A DNA stretch of 64,000 bases from Burkholderia sp. WP9 (GTDB lineage: Bacteria > Pseudomonadota > Gammaproteobacteria > Burkholderiales > Burkholderiaceae), in NCBI RefSeq assembly GCF_900104795.1, contig NZ_FNTG01000002.1, forward strand, positions 310,001 to 374,000, given 5' to 3'. Every line of letters begins with the position of its first letter. The first letter of the stretch is position 1. Below the pieces are notes generated by a model. It had not been told where the DNA came from. It ran no database searches and was given only the letters and a program-made list of their open reading frames with translations. Below are positions 27,977-35,813 of this stretch, piece after piece. Both the position numbers and the translations under genes were made by a program.

Positions 27977-28609
27977 ATGCCCGAACCGCAAATGCGCCTG
28001 CTCCTCCACCCGCTCGTCGTCCGTATCACACACTGGATCAACGCGTTCGCGATGGTCTGCATGGTGATGAGCGGCTGGGCCATCTATAACGCGTCGCCCT
28101 TCTTCCCATTCAGATTTCCGGCGTGGGCGACCGTCGGCGGATGGCTGGGCGGCTCGATCGCCTGGCACTTCGCGGCGATGTGGCTGCTCTGCGCGAACGG
28201 CCTGCTGTATTTCGCGTATGGCCTCGGCGGTGGGCATTTCCGGCGCAAGCTGTTGCCGGTTCATCCCCGCGACGTAATACATGACGCAAGCCTCGCCCTG
28301 CAATTCAAGTTGCCGCACGATACCGGCAGATATAACGCGGTGCAGCGCGCGCTGTATCTCATCGTACTGGCGCTTGGCGTGTTGCTGGTCGCGTCGGGGC
28401 TGTCCATCTGGAAGCCGGTGCAATTTTCGTGGCTTACAGCCTTATTCGGCGGCTTCGATTTCGCACGGCGCGTGCATTTCATCGCAATGGCGGGTGTGGT
28501 CGGTTTCGTGGTGGTGCATCTGGCGCTGGTGCTGCTCGTGCCGCGCACGCTGCTGCCAATGCTGACCGGTCGCGCACGGCACGCAGCGCATGGAGGAACC
28601 CAGGCATGA
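27977..28609 (+). CDS. Cytochrome b561-type membrane subunit
   Basis: This 210-residue protein of the Ni-hydrogenase/thiosulfate-reductase cytochrome b family (PF01292 type) has four membrane helices with haem-ligand histidines in RITHWINAF, AWHFAAMW, RVHFIAM and VVVHLALV. It should pass electrons between quinone and the periplasmic molybdoenzyme encoded next. The two genes overlap as ATGA, strong evidence of a partnership. It differs from MsrQ, the usual partner of YedY-type enzymes, which has the ferric-reductase fold. The start at 27977 lacks a clear ribosome site; an ATG at 27992 is possible. Confidence 0.85.
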   Translation: MPEPQMRLLLHPLVVRITHWINAFAMVCMVMSGWAIYNASPFFPFRFPAWATVGGWLGGSIAWHFAAMWLLCANGLLYFAYGLGGGHFRRKLLPVHPRDVIHDASLALQFKLPHDTGRYNAVQRALYLIVLALGVLLVASGLSIWKPVQFSWLTALFGGFDFARRVHFIAMAGVVGFVVVHLALVLLVPRTLLPMLTGRARHAAHGGTQA

Positions 28610-29382
28610 GCGCATCCGAACGCAACGGCGACGAACGCCGAGCCCGCATCGTCCTTGCCGATCATCAGCCGCAAATCGAGCGGCTGCAGCGGCGCCTGTT
28701 TCTGCGCTCGTCGCTTTCCATCGGCGCGCTGGCGATGCTTTCCGGCTGCAACATGCAGGATGGCGATTCGGTCGACAAGGTGCTCTGGGCCATGTCGCGC
28801 TGGAACGATCGCGTGCAGGGCTGGCTGTTCGACCGCAACAAGCTGGCACCTACCTACTCCGCGCGTGAAATCACCGATCCGTTTCCGTTCAACGCGTTCT
28901 ATCCGGAGTTCGACGCGCCGGACATCGACGGTTCAACTTATCAGCTCGAAGTCTCAGGGCTCGTGTCGGACAAGCGCAGCTGGAATCTCGATCAGCTGCG
29001 CGCGTTGCCGCAGGTCTCGCAGATCACACGCCACATCTGCATTGAAGGATGGAGCGCGATCGGACAATGGCGCGGCGTGCCGTTTCGCACGTTTCTGGAG
29101 CGCATCGGCGCGGATCTGAGCGCTCGCTATGTCGGCTTCAAATGCGCGGACCGCTATTACTCCAGTCTCGACATGGCGACGGCCCTGCATCCGCAGACGC
29201 AACTCACGCTCGATTTCCGCAATGAGCCGCTGCCGGCCAAATACGGTTATCCACTGAAGCTGCGCGTGCCGACCAAACTTGGCTTCAAGAATCCCAAGCA
29301 CATCGCGGCGATCTTCGTGACGAACACGAACCCTGGCGGCTATTGGGAAGATCAGGGCTACAACTGGTTCAGCGGTTTGTAA
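28606..29382 (+). CDS. YedY/MsrP-like (sulfite oxidase family) molybdoenzyme with Tat lipoprotein signal
   Basis: This 258-residue oxidoreductase carries a molybdopterin cofactor; Cys145 in RHICIEGWSAIGQWRGV matches the molybdenum ligand of the family. The N-terminus has twin arginines (Arg29-Arg30, QRRLFLRSS) and a lipobox-like LSGC (Cys48), suggesting Tat export and perhaps lipid anchoring. MsrP repairs oxidised methionine in periplasmic proteins, but family members also act on sulfite or other substrates. The coupled cytochrome b gene upstream would supply or take electrons. Confidence 0.85.
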   Translation: MSASERNGDERRARIVLADHQPQIERLQRRLFLRSSLSIGALAMLSGCNMQDGDSVDKVLWAMSRWNDRVQGWLFDRNKLAPTYSAREITDPFPFNAFYPEFDAPDIDGSTYQLEVSGLVSDKRSWNLDQLRALPQVSQITRHICIEGWSAIGQWRGVPFRTFLERIGADLSARYVGFKCADRYYSSLDMATALHPQTQLTLDFRNEPLPAKYGYPLKLRVPTKLGFKNPKHIAAIFVTNTNPGGYWEDQGYNWFSGL

Positions 29383-29400
29383 TGCGGCCCGTTTGCCCGC

Positions 29401-30369
29401 TCACACGGCGGTGACGTAGCGCGCCACCGGTTTGACCACGCGTGGTGCCGGCGAATCGTACAAGGTGCGCATGCGCTTCACTTCGTCCACTGGACTGAGG
29501 CCGAAAAGGCGCTTGAACTCACGGCTGAATTGCGACGCGCTTTCATAACCGACGCGCGCCGCGGCCGCGCCCGCATTCAAACCATCCTGCACCATCAGCA
29601 AACGCGCATGATGCAAACGTGTGGTCTTCACGTATTGCATCGGCGAAGTGGCGGTGACGGCTTTGAACTGCGCGTGAAACACGGCGAGGCTCATGCCGGC
29701 TTCGGACGCGAGCGTATCGACATCGAGAACGCCGTGGTAATCGGCATGAATCCGCCGCAATGCTTTGGCAATGCGGCCGAAATGATTCTGATGCGTGAGT
29801 GCCGCGCGAATCGCGTCGCCCTGCTCGCCGGTCAGCACGCGATAACAGATCTCCCGCACCACGCCGGGCGCGAGAATGCGTGCGTCGAGCGGCGAAGCCA
29901 GCGCGTCCATCAGACGCTGCACCGCGTTGCACAGCGCCGGGTCGAGTGGCGTCGAATAGATGCCGACGGGTTCGTGCTGCGCGGCGCCTTGCGTCTCGTT
30001 CAACGCCATCAGCAATTCCGCCACCATGGTGAGATCGACGCGCACCGAGATGGCGAGAAAAGGCTCATCCGGGCTCGCCTCGGTCTCGCATTCGAATGGC
30101 AACGGCACCGAGAGCACCAGATACTGCTGCGCGTCGTACTGAAACACCTGATCGCCGAGAAAGCCGCGCTTGCGTCCCTGGCAGACGATCACGATGCTCG
30201 GCTCGTACATGACAGGCATGCGCGGCATGGGACTATTCGCGCGCATCAGATTGACGCCTTCGAGACTCGTGCGCGTGAAGCCCGGATTGGGCGCGAGCAC
30301 GTCGAATAATTCGACCACACGCCGCTGGGCGGGATCGAGCGGGACGGGTTCAGCGGAACGGGTTGACAT
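29401..30369 (-). CDS. AraC-family regulator (YqhC-like)
   Basis: This 322-residue regulator has an N-terminal AraC_N (cupin-like) domain of the YqhC type (MYEPSIVIVCQGRKRGFLGDQ over about 60-80) and a C-terminal AraC domain (GMSLAVFHAQFK; GYESASQFSREFKRLFG). The chosen start at 30369 removes an open extension to 30522. It is divergent from a zinc-dependent aldehyde reductase. In Escherichia coli YqhC activates an adjacent aldehyde reductase gene in response to reactive aldehydes, so the same logic is likely here. Confidence 0.87.
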   Translation of the reverse strand: MSTRSAEPVPLDPAQRRVVELFDVLAPNPGFTRTSLEGVNLMRANSPMPRMPVMYEPSIVIVCQGRKRGFLGDQVFQYDAQQYLVLSVPLPFECETEASPDEPFLAISVRVDLTMVAELLMALNETQGAAQHEPVGIYSTPLDPALCNAVQRLMDALASPLDARILAPGVVREICYRVLTGEQGDAIRAALTHQNHFGRIAKALRRIHADYHGVLDVDTLASEAGMSLAVFHAQFKAVTATSPMQYVKTTRLHHARLLMVQDGLNAGAAAARVGYESASQFSREFKRLFGLSPVDEVKRMRTLYDSPAPRVVKPVARYVTAV

Positions 30370-30687
30370 GACGGTATAGTGACGTGCAAGAGAATAATGC
30401 TTGAAATTTAGCACCAAACGACCTATCGCGCTGCTCGCCAGGAGTTTTAGGCAAACCTTCAAGACATTCAGGTATTCCCGGGCTCCCCGCCCGCTCCTAT
30501 CATGGGAACCCTGCCGGATCATCTATTTCCGCGCTGCGCCGGGCTCGATTGGCCATTGCCTGTTTGACGAATTTGCCAGTCACCGCCCGCGCCGTGATCC
30601 CGGTTCATGACGAGGTTGGCCTCATCGGCGACATGCGTCGCCCATGGCCGGCGCCTTGCGACTTCACCCTCTTTGCTGGAGCTACCC
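30370..30687. other. Divergent promoter region of the AraC regulator and aldehyde reductase
   Basis: About 320 bases with no gene. It must contain both promoters and probably the regulator's sites, but I saw no clear box pair or long repeat. Confidence 0.45.
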
Positions 30688-31740
30688 ATGAGCACGACTT
30701 ATGCCTATGCAGCGACCGACGCTACCGCGCCGCTCGCCCCGTTCGAAATCCAGCGCCGCGAACTTCGCCCCCTTGATGTGCAGATGGAAGTGCTGTTTTG
30801 CGGCGTGTGCCATTCCGATTTGCATCAGGCGCGCAATGAATGGAAAAACACCGTATTTCCGGTGGTGCCGGGCCATGAAATCGTCGGCCGCGTGACCGCG
30901 GTCGGTGCGGACGTGACGAAGCACAAGGTGGGCGATCTGGTCGGCGTCGGCTGTCTGGTCGATTCGTGCCGCACGTGTGCGAGTTGCGAGGAAGGTCTCG
31001 AGCAGTATTGCGAGAACGGTTTTGTCGGCACGTATAACGGAGTCGACCGGGTCGACGGTCAGATCACTTACGGCGGCTATTCCACGCAACTCGTCGTGGA
31101 CGAAGCGTTCACCTTGAGCGTGCCGGACAATCTCGACCCTGCCGGCGTGGCGCCGTTGCTGTGCGCGGGCATCACCACGTATTCGCCGCTGCGCACGTGG
31201 GGCGCCGGTCCCGGCAAGAAGGTCGGTATTGTCGGCCTTGGCGGCTTGGGTCATATGGGCGTGAAGCTGGCGCGCGCGATGGGTGCGCATGTCGTGTTGT
31301 TCACCACGTCGCCCTCGAAGATCGAAGACGCGAAGCGGCTGGGTGCGCATGAGGTGGTGATTTCGAAGAATGCCGAAGAGATGGAAGCGCATTTGAACAG
31401 CTTCGATTTCATTCTGAACACCGTGGCTGCGCAACATGATCTGAATCCGTTTTTGAATCTGCTCAAGCGTGATGGAACCATGACGCTGGTCGGCGCGCCG
31501 GAGCACGATCATCCGTCGCCGCAGGTGTTCAATCTGATTTTCAAGCGTCGCCGGTTGGCTGGGTCGTTGATTGGCGGCATTGCCGAGACGCAGGAAATGC
31601 TGGATTTCTGCGGTGAGCATGGGATTACTTCGGATATCGAGGTGATTCCTATGCAGGGGATTAATGAGGCTTATGAACGGATGCTGAAGAGTGATGTCAA
31701 GTATCGGTTTGTGATTGATCTGGATTCCTTGCGGAAGTAA
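30688..31740 (+). CDS. Zinc-dependent NADP aldehyde reductase / alcohol dehydrogenase (YahK-like)
   Basis: This 350-residue medium-chain dehydrogenase of the cinnamyl-alcohol-dehydrogenase branch binds catalytic zinc through Cys and His in CGVCHSDLHQ and GHEIVGRV, and structural zinc through the CxxCxxC group in DSCRTCASCEEGLEQYC. The nucleotide-binding motif is GIVGLGGLGHMGVKLA. YahK-type enzymes reduce many aldehydes to alcohols with NADPH. GGAG precedes the ATG. An AraC regulator of the YqhC type is divergently transcribed, suggesting aldehyde-induced expression. A large inverted repeat follows directly and may stop transcription. Confidence 0.9.
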   Translation: MSTTYAYAATDATAPLAPFEIQRRELRPLDVQMEVLFCGVCHSDLHQARNEWKNTVFPVVPGHEIVGRVTAVGADVTKHKVGDLVGVGCLVDSCRTCASCEEGLEQYCENGFVGTYNGVDRVDGQITYGGYSTQLVVDEAFTLSVPDNLDPAGVAPLLCAGITTYSPLRTWGAGPGKKVGIVGLGGLGHMGVKLARAMGAHVVLFTTSPSKIEDAKRLGAHEVVISKNAEEMEAHLNSFDFILNTVAAQHDLNPFLNLLKRDGTMTLVGAPEHDHPSPQVFNLIFKRRRLAGSLIGGIAETQEMLDFCGEHGITSDIEVIPMQGINEAYERMLKSDVKYRFVIDLDSLRK

Positions 31741-31818
31741 ATTTTGGGTGGGCCGCGCTGCGGGGGTGTTGTTTTTTTTGCCTGCGGCGCGGTCGGGGTT
31801 GGGTTGTTTTTTTTGGCT

Positions 31819-32384
31819 TTGGCCTTTCCTTGAATTCGTGGTGGTCTATTGGCGTTGCCCCTGTGCGGGGCGGCACTTACTTTCTTTGCCGCCGCAAAGA
31901 AAGTAAGCAAAGAAAGCGGCTTCACACCGCTAATTTTTAAGCGGGTCCCCCGCACAGCCAAGGCAGTGGTTCATCTGGAATCCGTGCCCTCGCACATTCC
32001 ACTCCAGTGACAAAGCCATCATCCGCTCCCACTCCGCACTGCGTGCGTCGCGGACGGGTATGCGCGGGAACCCGTCAGTAGGACTACGCCGTGGGGGCCG
32101 TCGGCTTCGCCTCGGCGACACCCTAAAAAGGCCACTGTTCAATGAAGACCGCTGCGGCGCGCGCAGCGCCGCCGGAAGCATGACTGCCTTGTCACCGGGG
32201 CGGAATGTGCGAGAACGCGGATTCCAGATGCGCCACTACCCCCTCCAAGCCAGGGGACCCGCTTATGAGCTGGCGGTGTAAAGCCGCTTTCTTTGCTTAC
32301 TTTCTTTGCGGCGGCAAAGAAAGTAAGTGCCGCCCCGCACAGGGGCAACGCGAATAGACCACAGCGAAATCAAGGAAAGGCCAA
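31819..32384. repeat. Large imperfect inverted repeat with two hairpin cores
   Basis: The left arm (31819-32018) reappears inverted at 32184-32384, separated by about 165 bases. A 71-base core is identical in both (31852-31922 and 32281-32351). Each core contains a perfect 14-bp palindrome with a four-base loop (31876-31907 and 32296-32327) made of CTTACTTTCTTTGC and its complement. No transposase, target duplication or terminal motif is seen, so it is described as a repeat element. Elements of this sequence style are familiar in Burkholderia intergenic DNA (recollection, not searched). Confidence 0.85.
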
Positions 32385-32451
32385 CACCCCGAAGATCACA
32401 AACAAAAACCGCCCCGCAGCCAACAAACAACCCCAGACTGGAGCACAACCC

Positions 32452-33408
32452 GTGATCGACCGAATAACCGCAATGCGCACATTCATCCGAATCGTGGACA
32501 CCAACAGCTTCACCCGCGCAGCGGAATCCCTCAACATTCCCCGCGCCACGGCGACCACCATCGTCCAGAATCTGGAAGCGCTGCTAGGCACAGTTCTCCT
32601 CGCCCGCACCACGCGGCGCCTGAGCATTACACCCGAAGGCGCGGCCTACTACGAGCGCTGCGCGCAAATCCTCGCCGACATCGACGAAATGGAAGCCAGC
32701 ATCCGGCACGCCACGGATAACCTGACCGGGCGCCTGCGTATCGAAATGCCCGGCGCGGTGGCCAGCACGATCGTCCTGCCGGCCCTGGACGACTTCCACA
32801 CGCGCTACCCGAACCTCGATCTCGCTATCGGCATCAGCAACCGCACCGTCGATCTGATCTCCGAAGCAATCGACTGCAGCATCCAGCTAGGCGAATTGCC
32901 GGATTCGAATCTGGTCGCGCGCCAACTCGGCACGCTCGAACACGTGACCTGTGCGAGTCCGGCCTACCTGGCCCGTCATGGCACACCCACGAACCTCGAC
33001 GATTTGCGCGGACATGCGGCCGTCAATTGCATGTCGCCGCACAACGGACGCGAAGTGGATTTCGATTTCGAAGTGGACGGCGAAGCGCAAAACGTCAAGG
33101 TAAAAGGCTTCGTCAAAGTCAGCGACGAACAGGCCTATCTCACCTGCGGCTTGCAAGGCCTGGGCTTGATCCAGCCCGCCCGCATCGCCGCGCAACCCTA
33201 TCTGGATTCTGGACTTTTGCGCGAAGTCCTGCCGCAATGGAAGCCGGTGCCGATGCCGGTCTCGGTCGCGTATGTGAAGAATCGCCGCGTCTCGCCACGC
33301 GTGCGCGCGTTCGTCGACTGGCTGGCGGAGTTGTTCGAGAAAGCGGAGCACGTCGATCAGGATCTGTCGCGTGTCCGTCAGTTACTGCGCGGCCTGCATC
33401 CCGCCTGA
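32452..33408 (+). CDS. LysR-family transcriptional regulator
   Basis: This 318-residue regulator has an N-terminal winged helix-turn-helix (about 3-60, TRAAESLNIPRATATTIVQNLE) and a LysR substrate-binding domain (about 90-295). The GTG at 32452 (MIDRITAMRTF) is chosen, with GGAG upstream; the ATG seven codons later is an alternative. The frame is open upstream to 32293, but that part lies inside the inverted repeat and is not real coding sequence. It is a stand-alone gene, so its targets are unknown; LysR proteins often control a neighbour, here the reductase across the repeat or genes elsewhere. Confidence 0.88.
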   Translation: MIDRITAMRTFIRIVDTNSFTRAAESLNIPRATATTIVQNLEALLGTVLLARTTRRLSITPEGAAYYERCAQILADIDEMEASIRHATDNLTGRLRIEMPGAVASTIVLPALDDFHTRYPNLDLAIGISNRTVDLISEAIDCSIQLGELPDSNLVARQLGTLEHVTCASPAYLARHGTPTNLDDLRGHAAVNCMSPHNGREVDFDFEVDGEAQNVKVKGFVKVSDEQAYLTCGLQGLGLIQPARIAAQPYLDSGLLREVLPQWKPVPMPVSVAYVKNRRVSPRVRAFVDWLAELFEKAEHVDQDLSRVRQLLRGLHPA

Positions 33409-33652
33409 AGCGGGTTCAATGCGGGCGCGCAGTCCGCGCGACAATTCCGTCGGTTTCGCAGCGTGATCGGCCTCGGCCGCGCCAGCAGATCGACATGAAA
33501 CCAGACAATCCCGACTATAAAATTGATTCAGACGCGTCTTCTGTAATCGCGTAGGCATGCAAAGCGTATAGCACGCAGCGTTGCCAGACTCGCCGCCAAA
33601 GCTCCCTTACTTCCCCCATCCACCACGGTTTGCGTAGCAAATAAAGAATGCG

Positions 33653-34594
33653 TCAAGGCTGGCGTGCCTGCTGCGCCGAAGCCGGACAGGCCGGATCCTT
33701 ACCCCAGTGACCGTCGCATACGCGCCAGCGGCACAACTGGTCTTCGAAGAAACCACGCTTGCCGCACTCTTTCACGCGTTCAGCCAGCTTGGCGTTGCCG
33801 GCAGCGCTTGCACTGACCTTGGTCGCCGTGTCCTCTACCGCGGGCTTGGTGTCCGCCGGTTTGGTCCGGGCGACGAGAGCCGCCAATAGATCGGCATCCG
33901 AATCATCCTTCGAAGCATTGCTGGTCGCGCGCGCTTTCTTCGACTGCGCGACCGCAGTCGGCGCGCTCGCGTGACGGTTCACCGCCACCATGCTTTCCTT
34001 CTTGCCGTGCGCCGCGCTCTCGTGCTTCTCCTTGGTGGCTACAGCCGTCGCGTTTTTGCCGTGCTTCGCCGCTGGCACCGTGACCGCTGAAGCAGCCGTT
34101 GCGGATGCAACCGGTGCAGGTGCGCTGCTCGGTTCCGCACCGTCGGCGAGCGCGCGCGACAGGCGGCTGGCGTCACCGCTGGCGGGCGCCGTGGCGGATG
34201 CCGCAGCGGCCTTGCTATCGCTGTCGTCGGCAACGATGGTCGCCGCTTGCGACGACGCCGCGGCCGGCACCTCTGCTTTCGCGACAACCTGCGGCACGTT
34301 GCTTGCAGCAACCGCGGGCGCGGCAGCCTTCTCGACGCTGGCAGGCGTGCCCTCCGCCAGCGACTCGCTCTGCACGCGCCGCTGCATATGCCACGCTCCC
34401 CAGCCGCCGGCTGCGATCACGAGCAAGGCGACCAGCGCGAGCACCGCTTTCGACCGGCGTGGTTTTTCCGTAGGCGGCGCAACGCGGCCTTCGAGGTTCG
34501 CAAGAATTCGCGAACCATTGCCATCAGCGCCTTTAGCCTTATCGGATAACAGGCTAGGCGGGGCTTTGGAATTCGAACTTTCCGGCGCACTCAT
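33653..34594 (-). CDS. Hypothetical single-pass membrane protein next to T6SS
   Basis: This 313-residue protein has a short cytoplasmic N-terminus, one membrane helix at about 49-67 (AVLALVALLVIAAGGWGAW), and a long alanine-, serine- and lysine-rich, probably disordered periplasmic region. It ends with a compact cysteine-containing tail at about 275-310 (ECGKRGFFEDQLCRWRVCDG, then CPAS) which looks like a small folded domain. It is divergent from tagX and shares its promoter region, so it may belong to the T6SS locus, though the family is not among the core components. Confidence 0.75.
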   Translation of the reverse strand: MSAPESSNSKAPPSLLSDKAKGADGNGSRILANLEGRVAPPTEKPRRSKAVLALVALLVIAAGGWGAWHMQRRVQSESLAEGTPASVEKAAAPAVAASNVPQVVAKAEVPAAASSQAATIVADDSDSKAAAASATAPASGDASRLSRALADGAEPSSAPAPVASATAASAVTVPAAKHGKNATAVATKEKHESAAHGKKESMVAVNRHASAPTAVAQSKKARATSNASKDDSDADLLAALVARTKPADTKPAVEDTATKVSASAAGNAKLAERVKECGKRGFFEDQLCRWRVCDGHWGKDPACPASAQQARQP

Positions 34595-34718
34595 TCACTG
34601 TCTCATTGAATCCTGGATTATTTCGCCGTGATAATACGCTCCGGCTCCTCTCAGAGCAGGCCTGATTCTAAGAGCAAGCATTACAAAATACAATTCTTTC
34701 CAATTTCCGGGGTCGCCT

Positions 34719-35564
34719 TTGATTGCCGTAGTACTTTTCGCCTATTTCGCGCTCGCCGTCATGATCGCCGCAATGCTGCTATTGCCGGCAGTACGCGCCT
34801 CTTTATTGGACGCGGCTCTCACTATTCATGGCCGCTTTATGCGCGGAGCATCGCGAAGTGCATCTCGCGCACGCGGCCAATTAGCGCGCTCGGCAAAAAT
34901 TTCGCAATCGACCGCAATCGATATGCAAAAGTTACTGGTAAAGCGGCGCTTGCTGATTTTTACCACCACAGGTATTCTTGCGACGCCTCCATTGGTGGCA
35001 TTGGCTTTACGCGGCCGGCAATTATTCCAATTCGATGACACTGCGCGGGTACCGGACGAGAAAATTGCCGCGTTATTGAACGGCGAGCAGCTCGTGCCCC
35101 CGCCGCCGCTGCCACCGGAGGTATTTGCCACGCAGGAAGTCGAGCAGATCCGGCCCGCGCTTAAAGACGCGAGCCGCGACTGGAATTTGCTCGATGCCGA
35201 TTTCAGAACACGTTTATTGCTCGTCTACAAAATCATGCACGAGCAATACGGGTATGAAATGGCCTTACTGGAAGGTTATCGCAGTCCGGAGCGGCAAAAC
35301 CGGCTGGCGCAAATGGGGGGCAACGTCACTAATGCCGCAGCGTTTCAAAGCTACCACCAATACGGGCTTGCCGCGGACAATACATTTTTGCGCGACGGCA
35401 AACTCGTCATTTCAGAAAAAGATCCCTGGGCCATGCGAGGTTATCAGCTATACGGACAGACAGCGGAACAGGTCGGTCTGACGTGGGGTGGGCGCTGGAA
35501 AATGATGGATCTCGGGCACGTCGAATATCACAAACCCGGCTTCGTCCTCGGGCGCGGTCATTAG
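34719..35564 (+). CDS. tagX: TagX: membrane-anchored M15/VanY-type peptidoglycan peptidase
   Basis: This 281-residue protein begins at a TTG (34719); starting there gives a complete membrane helix (about 4-24), while the next ATG (34761) would cut it. A second helix lies at about 78-98. The C-terminal domain is a D-alanyl-D-alanine carboxypeptidase/VanY fold: YHQYGLAAD holds the H-x6-D zinc site (His213, Asp220), and DLGHVEYH holds the last histidine. TagX proteins are thought to cut peptidoglycan locally so the T6SS complex can cross it. It opens the rightward block with tssM, tagF and an OmpA-like gene. Confidence 0.85.
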   Translation: MIAVVLFAYFALAVMIAAMLLLPAVRASLLDAALTIHGRFMRGASRSASRARGQLARSAKISQSTAIDMQKLLVKRRLLIFTTTGILATPPLVALALRGRQLFQFDDTARVPDEKIAALLNGEQLVPPPPLPPEVFATQEVEQIRPALKDASRDWNLLDADFRTRLLLVYKIMHEQYGYEMALLEGYRSPERQNRLAQMGGNVTNAAAFQSYHQYGLAADNTFLRDGKLVISEKDPWAMRGYQLYGQTAEQVGLTWGGRWKMMDLGHVEYHKPGFVLGRGH

Positions 35565-35626
35565 GGCAAAGCGGGGAATAAGAGGTTGACAATGGGGCGT
35601 TCAATCAGATTTTCTGGCGAAAAGCG

Positions 35627-35653
35627 GCAATGCCGCATGCATAACGGCATTGC
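35627..35653. repeat. Hairpin upstream of tssM
   Basis: GCAATGCCG (35627-35635) pairs with CGGCATTGC (35645-35653) over a nine-base loop. No T-tract follows, so this could be an operator or leader hairpin between tagX and tssM. Confidence 0.4.
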
Positions 35654-35813
35654 GCCGATCACATTCTCTGCGGCTTTTTTTCGCGGATTTAACAATCTTG
35701 CCGTATTCGCTTTCGCCTGAACATGCACTCGATTTATTTCAAACGCCATACGCGCACCATGCCGTGCGCCACAGCACGCGCCACGACATTCATCACCCAG
35801 ACCTGAACGGCTT

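Noticed and set aside
31819..32384. Calling the inverted repeat an insertion sequence or MITE
   Set aside because: No transposase, no defined terminal inverted repeat ends and no target-site duplication seen.
35586..35614. TTGACA upstream of tssM as a promoter
   Set aside because: The minus-10 positions (GATTTT or ATTTTC) match the consensus poorly.
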